Shown one piece after another: positions 5,911 through 13,551 of a DNA stretch of 18,151 nucleotides. The stretch comes from an uncultured Collinsella sp. GTDB taxonomy: Bacteria; Actinomycetota; Coriobacteriia; Coriobacteriales; Coriobacteriaceae. The notes under the pieces were generated by a model. That model had not been told where the DNA came from. It was given only the letters and a program-made list of their open reading frames with translations, and did not search any database. Numbering within the stretch: the stretch's first letter is position 1; each line of letters opens with the position of its first letter. The position numbers were made by a program, and so were the translations under genes. The stretch spans positions 1 to 18,151 of the forward strand of contig CABQLM010000044.1 in assembly GCA_902465105.1 (NCBI GenBank). The letters run 5' to 3'.

Positions 5911-8673
5911 CTCGGCGCTCTTGAGGGCGCCGACCATGTCGATCTTGTTGAGGGTACGATTAGTGGCGAGGTTGACGATAAACGTAAAGCCAAAGGAAAG
6001 CACCACGGCGAGCACGTAGCTCAGTGGCTCGACCTCAACATCAAAGTACAGCGACGGCATCTGCAGGATGTACGTGAAGCTCTCGGCCAGCAAGCCGCCC
6101 AGCGGCACGCCCAGCGCGGCGCCAATCGCCGTGAGGATCAACGTCTCCTTGTTGACGTAGTGGTGCACCTCGCCACGGCGGAAGCCCAGCACCTTGATGG
6201 TCGCCAGCTCGCGCTCGCGCTCGGAGATATTCGTGTTGGACAGCGTAAACACCACCACAAACGACAGGCACGCCGCCATAAAGGTCACGAGCACCACGAC
6301 GGAATTGATGATAGTGAAGTTCGCCTCATAGTTTTCCCAATGCTCGGCCGTGCTCGAAATCGAAAGCCAGCCGTCACTCTTAAGATTCTTGCTAAACGCA
6401 ATCTGGTCGGCCGACGAACCCTTGAGCAGCGCAAAGATGCCGTTAAGACGCGCGCTTCGGTCGAACGCGCGCTCATAGGTGCTCTGCGTCATATAGAGCG
6501 TGTTGCCCAGATAGTTAAGCGAAATGTCGCTGACTTTGACCTTGGCGACGTTGAGCGACGAATCCTGGACGTGAGCCGTATCGCCCGGCTGAATCCCCAG
6601 CACCAGCTGTGAACTTTTGCTCAGATACACGTCTCCGTCACGCAAAGACAGCGGTTCTTTGGACTCATCCTCCAGGCGCACGTAATCGCCCAAGTCGCCC
6701 GTGCGGTCGTCGGGAATCACGATGAGCTGCACAGTCTCGCTCTTGCCGCCAAACGTAAAGGTGACGTTGTCGGTCATAATCGGCAGGGTCGAGGTCACCG
6801 TCACGTTGGAATCATTGGCCGTGCTGCGCCCATCCAATGCCGCACACGTCTGCGAAAAATCGTCAGGATTGGCGACCGCCAGCAAGTCATAGCGCGTGAT
6901 ATGCCCGTACTGTTTGGGCGAAAGCGCCACCGACGTGTCGCGAATGCCCATACCGCAGATCACGAGCGCCGTGCAGCCAGCGATACCGAAGATGGTCATA
7001 AAGGCGCGCTTTTTGTAGCGGAACAGGTTGCGTGCTGCCACCTTGTTCAAGAAGCCCATGCGGCGCCAAATAAAGCCGATGCGCTCAAGCAAAATGCGTG
7101 AACCGGCGCGCGGAGCCTTGGGGCGCATGAGCGAGGCAGGGGTCTCGGCCATCTCGTGGCGGCAGGCGATAATCGTAGCGCCCACCACGCCCACGGCAAA
7201 CAGCGCCACCGACACGAGCGACGACACGATGTCGTACGAAAGCTGCATCTGAGGCAGCGTGTACATGTCATCGAACACCGTAAACAGAAAGAGCGGTAGC
7301 CCCACAAAGCCGATGATATTGCCGAGCACGCCGCCGATCAGACAAGCCCACAGCGCGTAGTCCACGTATTTGGACAGGATGCGCCCGCGCGAATAACCGA
7401 GTGCCTTATACAGGCCGATGAGCGTGCGCTCCTCCTCGACCATACGCGTGGCGGTGGTGAGACTGATGAGCACGGCGACGATAAAGAAGATGAACGGGAA
7501 CACCGTGGCGATGGCCTCAATTGACGAGCTATCGCTCTCCACGCTCGAGTAGCTTGCGATATTGCCGCGGTCCTGGATGTACCACGTGCATTCGCCTAGA
7601 TCGGAAAGCTCGGCGCGGGCATCGGCAAACTGTTGGTCGGCGGCGGCGCGACGCTGGTCCAGGTCGGCCTGCGCTTGTACGCGCTCCTCGCTGCCCTCTG
7701 CCATGCGGTTGATGTTATCCTGCTCGATCCCAAAGAGCATATTCGCCTGGCGCTCGGCCGCATCCAAGCTTGCCGGCGTGTCGACCGTCAGCTCCTGAGC
7801 GCGCGCCTTCTCACGCTCCTCGCGGATCTTCTCGATATTGCCTTTGACCTCGTTAATCCTTGCCGTATAGGTATCGGAATAGGAGTTAAGGTCCTTGGCC
7901 CCCTCAACGACCACGTGGATTGCAGAATAGGACGAAGACGTCGCGGCGTCCTCGCTCACATAGAACTTGTAGTCGGCAGCCGAAGCGGCACGGAAGGCGT
8001 TGACGGTCGAATCGGAACTCACATCAGTGGGGTCGAGGACCTCGGCCGTAATGGTGTAATCGCCCGCAGCAAACTGGTCCTTGGCGCTTTGGTTCGACGA
8101 GCTCGCATCATTGGCGGCAAAACTCACCGTATCGCCGAGCTTTTTGCCCGAAGCCTTCAGGAATTTCGAAGTCACCGCGACCTCGCCGGCGCTCTCGGGC
8201 AAATCGCCGCTCACCAGCACCGGTTGATCGATATTCTCTTTGGAAAGGCTCTGCACGACTACGCGCTCGCGCGTGGTACCAACGGCGGTATAGGCAGTCT
8301 CGGTATAGATGCCCTCGGCCGTCTCGACGCCATCGACCTCTTGGATCGCAGCAAGATCGTCGCGCGTAAGACCATAGGTCGACTGCACGTTGATGTCATA
8401 AACATTCTGCTGGTCAAAGTAGGCGTCGACCGAATCGCACAGATCCTCGCAACCCGCCTTGAGGCCGCACATCACACTCACGCCGAGCGCGGTGATGACC
8501 ACGATGGACAAGAAGCGCTTAAGACTGCCTCGGATTGTGCGGTAGATGCCACGGCGAAACACCGCCGGCACCATATCGTTTGAGCTTTGGGCAGTACGGT
8601 AGGTCGTAAAATCCTGCTCGCGCTCCGTGTTCTGCGCGTCGCGGCGTAGGCTGTTTTGGCGGTCCTGATTCAT
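5908..8673 (-). CDS. FtsX/MacB-type ABC transporter permease
   Basis: This 921-aa integral membrane protein is the permease partner of the adjacent ABC ATPase. Predicted topology: TM1 near residues 50-71; a large extracytoplasmic domain (about 80-380) containing a long Glu/Arg/Ala-rich coiled coil (about 270-356); the first FtsX core with TMs near 386-406, 436-466 and 481-504; TM5 near 556-577 after the RNLFRYKKRAF motif; a second extracytoplasmic domain; and the C-terminal FtsX core with RERELATIKVLGFRRGEV and three TMs. ATG 8673, 5 nt after the ATPase stop, is chosen; a GTG at 8685 overlapping the ATPase is possible. Such permeases move lipids, peptides or antibiotics or transmit mechanical force. 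The substrate cannot be told here. It follows the ATPase in one operon and ends at a repeat-family terminator. Confidence 0.88.
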   Translation of the reverse strand: MNQDRQNSLRRDAQNTEREQDFTTYRTAQSSNDMVPAVFRRGIYRTIRGSLKRFLSIVVITALGVSVMCGLKAGCEDLCDSVDAYFDQQNVYDINVQSTYGLTRDDLAAIQEVDGVETAEGIYTETAYTAVGTTRERVVVQSLSKENIDQPVLVSGDLPESAGEVAVTSKFLKASGKKLGDTVSFAANDASSSNQSAKDQFAAGDYTITAEVLDPTDVSSDSTVNAFRAASAADYKFYVSEDAATSSSYSAIHVVVEGAKDLNSYSDTYTARINEVKGNIEKIREEREKARAQELTVDTPASLDAAERQANMLFGIEQDNINRMAEGSEERVQAQADLDQRRAAADQQFADARAELSDLGECTWYIQDRGNIASYSSVESDSSSIEAIATVFPFIFFIVAVLISLTTATRMVEEERTLIGLYKALGYSRGRILSKYVDYALWACLIGGVLGNIIGFVGLPLFLFTVFDDMYTLPQMQLSYDIVSSLVSVALFAVGVVGATIIACRHEMAETPASLMRPKAPRAGSRILLERIGFIWRRMGFLNKVAARNLFRYKKRAFMTIFGIAGCTALVICGMGIRDTSVALSPKQYGHITRYDLLAVANPDDFSQTCAALDGRSTANDSNVTVTSTLPIMTDNVTFTFGGKSETVQLIVIPDDRTGDLGDYVRLEDESKEPLSLRDGDVYLSKSSQLVLGIQPGDTAHVQDSSLNVAKVKVSDISLNYLGNTLYMTQSTYERAFDRSARLNGIFALLKGSSADQIAFSKNLKSDGWLSISSTAEHWENYEANFTIINSVVVLVTFMAACLSFVVVFTLSNTNISERERELATIKVLGFRRGEVHHYVNKETLILTAIGAALGVPLGGLLAESFTYILQMPSLYFDVEVEPLSYVLAVVLSFGFTFIVNLATNRTLNKIDMVGALKSAE

Positions 8674-8678
8674 GGGCG

Positions 8679-9380
8679 CTACCACTCGATTGTCTCGATA
8701 GGCACGGGATTTTGCTGAACCGTCTCGCTCTCCACGCGACCACTCTTAAAGCGGATCAGGCGATCGGCCATGGGCGCGAGCGCGGAGTTGTGCGTGATGA
8801 TGATGACCGTAATGCCCTGCTTGCGACACGTGTCCTGTAGCAGCTGCAAGATCTGCTTGCCAGTTTTGTAGTCAAGCGCGCCCGTGGGCTCGTCGCACAG
8901 AAGCAGCTTGGGATTCTTGGCCAACGCGCGGGCGATGGACACACGCTGCTGCTCGCCACCCGAAAGCTGCGCCGGAAAGTTAGCAAGGCGGTCGCCCAGG
9001 CCAACCTGACGAAGCGTTTGCTCGGCATCGAGCGAATCGGGGCAAATCTGCGCCGCAAGCTCAACGTTTTCGAGCGCCGTCAGGTTGGGGACCAGATTGT
9101 AGAACTGGAAGACAAAGCCGACGTCGGCGCGGCGGTATTCCACGAGCTGCGCCTCGTTGGCGGAGCTCACGTCGCGCCCGTCCACCGTTACGGTGCCGGA
9201 GGTTACCGTGTCCATACCGCCCAGGATGTTGAGCGCCGTGGTCTTGCCGGCACCCGAGGCGCCCAGGATAATGGCGAGCTCGCCGCGCTCGACCGTAAAA
9301 CTCGCGCCGTCGAGCGCGTGAATGCGGGCGTCGCCCTCGCCGTACGCCTTGATGACGTCTTTGAATTCGATATAAGCCAT
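8679..9380 (-). CDS. ABC transporter ATP-binding protein (LolD/MacB type)
   Basis: This 233-aa cytoplasmic nucleotide-binding subunit drives the FtsX-type permease encoded just downstream. All ABC motifs are intact: Walker [10 protein letters not shown] (40-48), Q-loop Q92 in VFQFYNLVP, signature LSGGEQQR (139-146), Walker B LLLCDEP (159-165), D-loop GALD and H-loop H197 in IITHN. Length and the [13 protein letters not shown] stretch match the MacB/LolD/BceA subgroup that pairs with FtsX permeases. The start ATG 9380 is supported by TGGGAAT upstream and by alignment to the family N-terminus. The 5' leader contains an inverted-orientation copy of the terminator-like repeat (9432-9477). Confidence 0.93.
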   Translation of the reverse strand: MAYIEFKDVIKAYGEGDARIHALDGASFTVERGELAIILGASGAGKTTALNILGGMDTVTSGTVTVDGRDVSSANEAQLVEYRRADVGFVFQFYNLVPNLTALENVELAAQICPDSLDAEQTLRQVGLGDRLANFPAQLSGGEQQRVSIARALAKNPKLLLCDEPTGALDYKTGKQILQLLQDTCRKQGITVIIITHNSALAPMADRLIRFKSGRVESETVQQNPVPIETIEW

Positions 9381-9431
9381 CGATTAATTCCCATCTGGTC
9401 GGATAACGCCTTTTTAGTATTACCCATTTCC

Positions 9432-9477
9432 CACCTACCAAAAAGGGACAGGTTTATTTTGGTAGGTTTTATATGGG
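9432..9477 (+). repeat. Repeat-family hairpin, copy 3 (opposite orientation)
   Basis: ACCTACCAAAA (9433-9443) pairs perfectly with TTTTGGTAGGT (9457-9467), with the conserved AGGGACAGGTTTA between, then TTTATATGGG. The asymmetric core shows it points along the plus strand, opposite to copies 1, 2 and 4. It lies 52 nt upstream of the ABC ATPase start and downstream of no plus-strand gene. Confidence 0.75.
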
Positions 9478-9579
9478 AAAACGAGGGTGCGGGCAGACAT
9501 CAGGACTGCCCAAGGCAACCATTTGACCCAAACTGCGTCCGCCGCTATGATGCCGCTGCGGAATGAATGTCTCCATCGG

Positions 9580-9868
9580 GTGCGCCAGCCAAGCTATCCC
9601 GTTGCCCTAAACCGCCTTGTTGCTGATGACTTCTGCTGTTACGTGACACCCCTCTTTGACGGCAGTGCGGGACGCGAGGGCGTGGCCGTGCAGATCGGTG
9701 CAACCATCTCACATTGGATCGGCCGACGTCTACCTTTCCAAGACCCCGGCAACACGTTTTTGCTTATCGGCATGGCCGCCGGCTTTGCCGATGTTCTTCA
9801 TCGTCTGCGTCGTAGCCTACCTATTCAACATGGATAAGTCGATCTACACCCTGCAAGAGCAAGCGTAG
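9580..9868 (+). pseudogene. Possible remnant of a membrane transporter C-terminus
   Basis: In frame 1 the translation around 9680-9790 reads GREGVAVQIGATISHWIG and later NTFLLIGMAAGFA. Near 9790 the sense continues in frame 2 as MFFIVCVVAYLFNMDKSI, then YTLQEQA and a TAG at 9866-9868. A terminal hydrophobic helix followed by a short charged tail of this kind resembles the end of GPH or MFS sugar symporters. No start codon with a ribosome binding site and no full-length frame exist, so this is at best a frameshifted, truncated relic. The family guess is weak. Confidence 0.35.
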
Positions 9869-9906
9869 AAGGCCACCCTGCCGCTGTCCCGACGCTCAGG
9901 CTCAAA

Positions 9907-10238
9907 CGCGTGGAAAGGCAATTCCACATTTCGTTGCCAAACTGAGATGCGCTTTCCACAAGAGGCTTCATCCGGAAAGCGTAGCCCGTTTTGAGTTGGA
10001 ATTCTGGGACAGGGTTTCCGCAGATGGTGCCATCCGGAAAGCGTATCCCATTCTAGGGCGTCAAACCGGGACGGCCTTTCCGCTGAGGAACACATCCGGA
10101 AACTGCATCCCGTTCTGAGGCGAAATTCCGGGACGCAGTTTCCGCTAAGCCGGGACTGGGATACGGTTTCCGGAACGAGCCTCCAGGGGAAAGTACGTCC
10201 CATTCCGAGACATCAAACCGGAACACAGCCTCCGCCCA
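9907..10238. repeat. Tandem 62-bp-period array of imperfect hairpins
   Basis: The motif CATCCGGAAA starts at 9969, 10031 and 10093, exactly 62 bp apart. A degenerate earlier unit starts near 9907 and a further divergent one near 10183, after an extra half-unit of about 28 bp. Each unit carries GGAAA-N6-CCC and then GGGAC-N4-TTTCC, which are inverted to each other; in the 10093 unit, 10098-10111 pairs with 10130-10143 at 13 of 14 positions. Because 62 is not a multiple of 3, a repeated peptide is not encoded. The array lies between the HK terminator and the ABC operon. Confidence 0.8.
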
Positions 10239-10260
10239 CAGCCTTCCCTGCCGGCGTTTC

Positions 10261-10309
10261 CCCAGATAAAACCTGCCAAAATAAACCTGTCCCTTTTTGG
10301 CAGGTTTTA
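10261..10309 (-). terminator. Repeat-family terminator hairpin, copy 4 (kinase 3' end)
   Basis: This is the best copy. AAAACCTGCCAAAA (10268-10281) pairs perfectly over 14 bp with TTTTGGCAGGTTTT (10295-10308). The histidine kinase stop TAA (10307-10309 on the minus strand) is the outer edge. The minus-strand RNA continues with UUAUCUGGGG after the stem. Confidence 0.72.
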
Positions 10310-11686
10310 GAGGCGAACGGTGAAGGTAATCTGGTTGCCGCGGCCGCAGACAGAAACACTCCCGCCATGAGCCTCGGCGATGGCACGCACCACGGAAAGG
10401 CCCACGCCTGAGCCGCCTGTCTTGAAGCTGCGCGACACGTCCACGCGATAAAACCGGTCGAACAATCGGTCCAGGTCGCCTTCGGGCAGCTCGTCCACAG
10501 CATTCGATACGACAAGCTCGGCGGCGCCCTTCCCCTGACCGCGCGAAACGGCACACAGACTCAACTCAATCACACTGCCCTCGCTTGCATAGCGCGTGGC
10601 GTTGTCCAGCAGCAGCTCAACCACCTGCGCTACCGCTGCGGCATCGGCATGAGCCAGCACGCCGCTCGCAATCGACGTCGACAGACGCTTGCCACGCGAA
10701 ACCGCTACCGACTCAAACGGCGCCGCCGCCTTGTCCACTGCCTCCGAAAGATCGATCGATGTCATGGTAAAGCCCGCCGAGCCCTCGTCCATGCGAGCTA
10801 AAAATACCAGACGCTCCGTGAGCGCCGTCAACCGTGCAACCTGTTCGTGAATGCTCTGCGTCCACTCGCTCTCGCCGCTCTCAATTTCCTGCACCTCGTT
10901 AGCGGCGTCGATCACAGCTAGCGGCGTCTTGATCTCGTGGCTTGCATCGGTAATAAAGCGCTTTTGCTTGCTGTAGCTCTCGACCATCGGCCGAATCACC
11001 GCACCCGAGGCACCCGCCACAATTGCCAACACCGCCAGCCAGCCAATGCAGCTGATTGCCACGCTCGCGCTCAAAAACGAATGAAAGCTTGCAAGCTCGC
11101 GCGAGCAGTCCACGAACACATAGGTGGTCTCATCGTCTTGAACGTCAGTCGTATAGCGATAATTGCCGGAAAAACCCGAGGCCCAACCCTTGGAATGCAG
11201 CTTTGCGGCAATACTGGCAGCGCGCTTGGCACCCACCGCGGCAATGCGGGCCGTATTGACATTGGCAACCTGTCCGGCGTCAATCGTCACCGTAAAGTAG
11301 CGCGTGTCGAAGGGAGACTCCGCCGTCATTCCCTCGAAGTGCCTGACGCGAACAGCCGCCCGGTTACCGGTAGCGACCTTACCGGCAACCGCATCCTGGC
11401 CGAGATCAGTCTGAGGGTCGTCTCCCCAATCGATACCGTCTTTGCCCGCCAGGATATAGTCCAGGCGAGCGTCGGCCATCTTGCAGACATGCGAGTAGTT
11501 AACGATGTTGATGCCGGCGATGATGAGCGTGAGAACGATAGTCACGGCACCCATGGCAACCAGAACGAATTTGCGGCGCAGGCGACGGCCAATCGCGCTG
11601 GCGGCATCGGTGCGGTCCGAGTCACCCGCACTCGCACCCACACCAAACCTCGCCATCATGCGATTCCACCACGTGCACACGCTCAC
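10307..11686 (-). CDS. Two-component sensor histidine kinase
   Basis: This 459-aa membrane sensor autophosphorylates and passes phosphate to the response regulator encoded just upstream. TM1 is about residues 39-64 and TM2 about 205-232, enclosing an extracytoplasmic sensor of about 140 aa with no recognised fold. The HisKA box is FITDASHEIKTPLAVID with H250 as phosphoacceptor. HATPase_c shows the N box (LLLDNATRY, N362), the F box (LFDRFYRVD) and G2 (GGSGVGLSVV). The start is GTG at 11686, overlapping the regulator stop as GTGA, which implies translational coupling; an in-frame ATG at 11662 is the alternative. The stop is embedded in a repeat-family terminator. The signal is unknown. Confidence 0.92.
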   Translation of the reverse strand: MSVCTWWNRMMARFGVGASAGDSDRTDAASAIGRRLRRKFVLVAMGAVTIVLTLIIAGINIVNYSHVCKMADARLDYILAGKDGIDWGDDPQTDLGQDAVAGKVATGNRAAVRVRHFEGMTAESPFDTRYFTVTIDAGQVANVNTARIAAVGAKRAASIAAKLHSKGWASGFSGNYRYTTDVQDDETTYVFVDCSRELASFHSFLSASVAISCIGWLAVLAIVAGASGAVIRPMVESYSKQKRFITDASHEIKTPLAVIDAANEVQEIESGESEWTQSIHEQVARLTALTERLVFLARMDEGSAGFTMTSIDLSEAVDKAAAPFESVAVSRGKRLSTSIASGVLAHADAAAVAQVVELLLDNATRYASEGSVIELSLCAVSRGQGKGAAELVVSNAVDELPEGDLDRLFDRFYRVDVSRSFKTGGSGVGLSVVRAIAEAHGGSVSVCGRGNQITFTVRL

Positions 11687-12372
11687 GCCCGCTCGCCTTC
11701 CTCGACAACCTCAAGAGAATATCCCTGATTGCGCGACGCGCGGATAGCCACGTTGGCACCCAGAGCTGTCAGCTTTTTGCGCAGGTACGAGATGTAGACC
11801 CACACCACGTTGGCACCCTCGGGCGCATCCTCACCCCATACCTCGAGCATCAGACGTTCGGTGGGCATACGCGTGCCGGCGTTGCGCATAAAGAGCTCCA
11901 TAAGCTGAAACTCACGATTAGCCAGGTGTTCCTCGCCCAAGGGGCCCACAAGCATGCACGATGCCGTGTCGAGGCACACGTTGCCCACGATGAGCGTCGT
12001 GGCGTCAATTGCCGTCGCGGCACGCGTCATGGCACGAATGCGCGCGAGTAGTTCCTTGGCGGCAAACGGCTTGGTCAGGTAATCGTTGGCACCGGCATCC
12101 AGGCCCTCGACCTTATCGGACACCTCGCTTTTAGCCGTGAGCATGATGATAGGCAGGCGTTTGCCAGCCTCACGCGTGCGCTTGAGCACCTCGATGCCAT
12201 CCATGCCGGGCATCATGATGTCTAGGATCGCGGCGTCATAGTCGTTGGCGAGCAGATGTTCGAGCGCCGTCAGACCGTCGAGGGCGGTGTCGACCTCGTA
12301 GTCGCTATGTTGAAGAATCGCGGTAAGGGCGCGGGAAAGGCCGGGTTCGTCCTCGGCAAGCATCAGTTTCAT
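11683..12372 (-). CDS. OmpR/PhoB-family response regulator
   Basis: This is a 229-aa DNA-binding regulator. The receiver domain (1-115) has the acidic pocket E7-D8, phosphoacceptor D51 (ILDIMMPGMDG), T79 and K101 (LTKPF). The C-terminal winged helix (about 127-223) shows the family pattern LANREFQLMELFMRN and VWVYISYLRKKL, followed by the wing RNQGYSLE. AAAGGA precedes the ATG at good distance. It is co-transcribed with the kinase gene, with a 4-nt overlap. A direct repeat at 12434-12455, about 62-83 bp upstream of the start, is a plausible binding site for the protein itself. Targets are unknown; the ABC operon downstream on the same strand is a candidate by position only. Confidence 0.95.
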   Translation of the reverse strand: MKLMLAEDEPGLSRALTAILQHSDYEVDTALDGLTALEHLLANDYDAAILDIMMPGMDGIEVLKRTREAGKRLPIIMLTAKSEVSDKVEGLDAGANDYLTKPFAAKELLARIRAMTRAATAIDATTLIVGNVCLDTASCMLVGPLGEEHLANREFQLMELFMRNAGTRMPTERLMLEVWGEDAPEGANVVWVYISYLRKKLTALGANVAIRASRNQGYSLEVVEEGERA

Positions 12373-12433
12373 AGTTGTTCCTTTGGCGCACGGCTCTACA
12401 GGTTTCGATACTGCCGATGATAGCGCACCAAAA

Positions 12434-12455
12434 GCTGCCTTAGCGCAGCCTTAGC
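12434..12455 (-). promoter_or_regulatory. Candidate response-regulator binding site
   Basis: Two adjacent 11-bp direct repeats, GCTGCCTTAGC (12434-12444) and GCAGCCTTAGC (12445-12455), have the one-helical-turn period typical of OmpR/PhoB-family sites. On the minus strand a TATCAT-like -10 lies at 12417-12422, which puts the repeats over the -35 position, as in activated promoters. The rest of 12373-12601 shows only AT-rich upstream DNA (TTTTTAAATATGC near 12471) and a short GGCTTAGCC palindrome. Confidence 0.5.
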
Positions 12456-12601
12456 TGCTCAACCTGCGCGTTTTTAAATATGCAGGATATGGCTTAGCCA
12501 AACTTAAGGCGCAGATGCCGAGCGCTTTGACGCATGCCGGGCGCGAAGGAACAGCGACTCGTCCTTTTGCGGCGTCCTAGTTTACGCAAAGTGTTCGAGC
12601 G

Positions 12602-13180
12602 CTAATCCTCGTACGCGCCCTCAAGCCGCAGCAGCCGCTCCTTGCGGTCGAGGCCACCGGCATATCCGTTGAGCGATCCGTCGGCCGCCACCACGCGATG
12701 GCACGGCACGATAATCGAAATAGGGTTGCGAGCGACCGCAGCCCCTACCGCACGAGGAGACACAACGGGATTCTCGTTCCCCGGCACCCGATGGTGGGCG
12801 GCGACACGAGCCGCAATCTCGCCATACGTGGCGACCTCGCCACGCGGAATAGAAAGCAGTTCATACCAAACTTCACGCTGAAACGCCGTACCGATCATAT
12901 GCAACGGCGGCGTATACCGAGGCTCCTGCCCTGCAAAATAAGCATTCAGCCAAGCCCAGGAACGCTCAAGCACCGAAGAAGCCGCACCATGAGCCGGACT
13001 CACCGACGACATACCACCAGCACCGGAAACCGCATCGACACCTTCAACGTGCTCCGCATCTTCTTTGAGCAGCGTAGAGCCAAAATGCTCCTGCCCCTCA
13101 AACCAAAGCCCTGTCAAACCGCGGCCATCAGCGGCAAGCAGGATTTCGCCCAAAGGCGAAGCAAACGTCGTCGTGACCAC
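12602..13180 (-). CDS. ogt: Methylated-DNA--protein-cysteine methyltransferase
   Basis: This suicidal DNA repair protein transfers the alkyl group from O6-methylguanine to its own cysteine. It has 192 aa, slightly long because of a Gly/Ser/Ala-rich stretch at about 45-70 between the small N-terminal domain and the catalytic domain. The active site IIVPCHRVV holds C160. The DNA-binding helix has TYGEIAARVA (118-127) and SPRAVGAAVARNP (141-153), with R144 as the arginine finger. The start is GTG 13180, supported by AAAGGAG about 6 nt upstream. The insertion HHRVPGNENPVVS between helix and finger is longer than in Ada-C. It is monocistronic; no terminator is obvious. Confidence 0.93.
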   Translation of the reverse strand: MVTTTFASPLGEILLAADGRGLTGLWFEGQEHFGSTLLKEDAEHVEGVDAVSGAGGMSSVSPAHGAASSVLERSWAWLNAYFAGQEPRYTPPLHMIGTAFQREVWYELLSIPRGEVATYGEIAARVAAHHRVPGNENPVVSPRAVGAAVARNPISIIVPCHRVVAADGSLNGYAGGLDRKERLLRLEGAYED

Positions 13181-13309
13181 CAGCGGCTCCTTTCAAAACT
13201 CCGCAACATAATACCGCGAATTGTGCAGACAACCCCGCAGATACGTCTGGGCGGACTCGCAATTGCTTAAGCGAGGGCGCTTTCCCCAATCAAGCGAAGA
13301 AGACGCGGG

Positions 13310-13348
13310 GCTTCGACGCCAAAGCAGTGCCCCTACCAGCTGAGCTCT
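13310..13348 (-). other. tRNA-like fragment
   Basis: On the minus strand this reads TAGAGCTCAGCTGGTAGGGG, then CACTGCTTTGGCGTCGAAG. The first part is a good tRNA D-arm: GCTC and GGGC pair with one G.U around AGCTGGTAG. CTGCTTTGG resembles the 5' side of a proline (TGG) anticodon arm, but the 3' side does not pair, and no T-arm or acceptor stem follows. It is not a functional tRNA, and may be a relic or chance. It abuts the arm of the element at 13346. Confidence 0.3.
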
Positions 13349-13519
13349 AATACTTTTCCCGAGAAGTGAACGAGTAAAAACGAAGCCCCGGAGCATCCAC
13401 ACCTTTAGACCGCAAAACCGCAGGATTCGCACAACAAAACCGCAGGAAATAGCGGTCAAAATATGCCAATGCTTCGGGGGTCCGAATAAGGTCGTTCACT
13501 TCTCGGGAAAAGTATTAGA
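13346..13519. mobile_element. MITE-like inverted-repeat element 2
   Basis: The 28-bp terminal arms 13346-13373 and 13492-13519 are perfect complements (TCTAATACTTTTCCCGAGAA and 8 more). Inside are a second pairing, CCCCGGAGCAT with ATGCTTCGGGG (one mismatch), GACCGC with GCGGTC, and two direct copies of AAAACCGCAGGA. CGAAGCCCCG (13381-13390) also pairs with CGGGGCTTCG just outside the element (13306-13315). The AAAACCGCAGG and GACCGC core motifs are shared, in the opposite sense, with the element at 5591-5748. No transposase or credible ORF is present. Confidence 0.55.
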
Positions 13520-13551
13520 CCCCGATTCGCCCCAACCCCAAAGTCACCTCA

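Noticed and set aside
7633..8583. Plus-strand open frame opposite the ABC permease
   Set aside because: Antisense shadow; the permease frame explains the region.
9907..10238. CRISPR array
   Set aside because: The units have no invariant repeat with unique spacers, the conserved part is spread over the unit and internally inverted, and no cas genes are nearby.
9844..10556. Overlapping minus-strand open frames across the hairpin array
   Set aside because: The 62-bp repeat is not a multiple of three, so successive units are read in different frames; the frames also run into the kinase gene out of frame.
13310..13348. Functional tRNA-Pro gene
   Set aside because: Only the D-arm and half an anticodon arm are present; no acceptor or T-arm can be drawn.
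13193..13459. Small minus-strand protein upstream of ogt
   Set aside because: It lies almost wholly inside the inverted-repeat element and tRNA-like fragment; low-complexity translation and no ribosome binding site.
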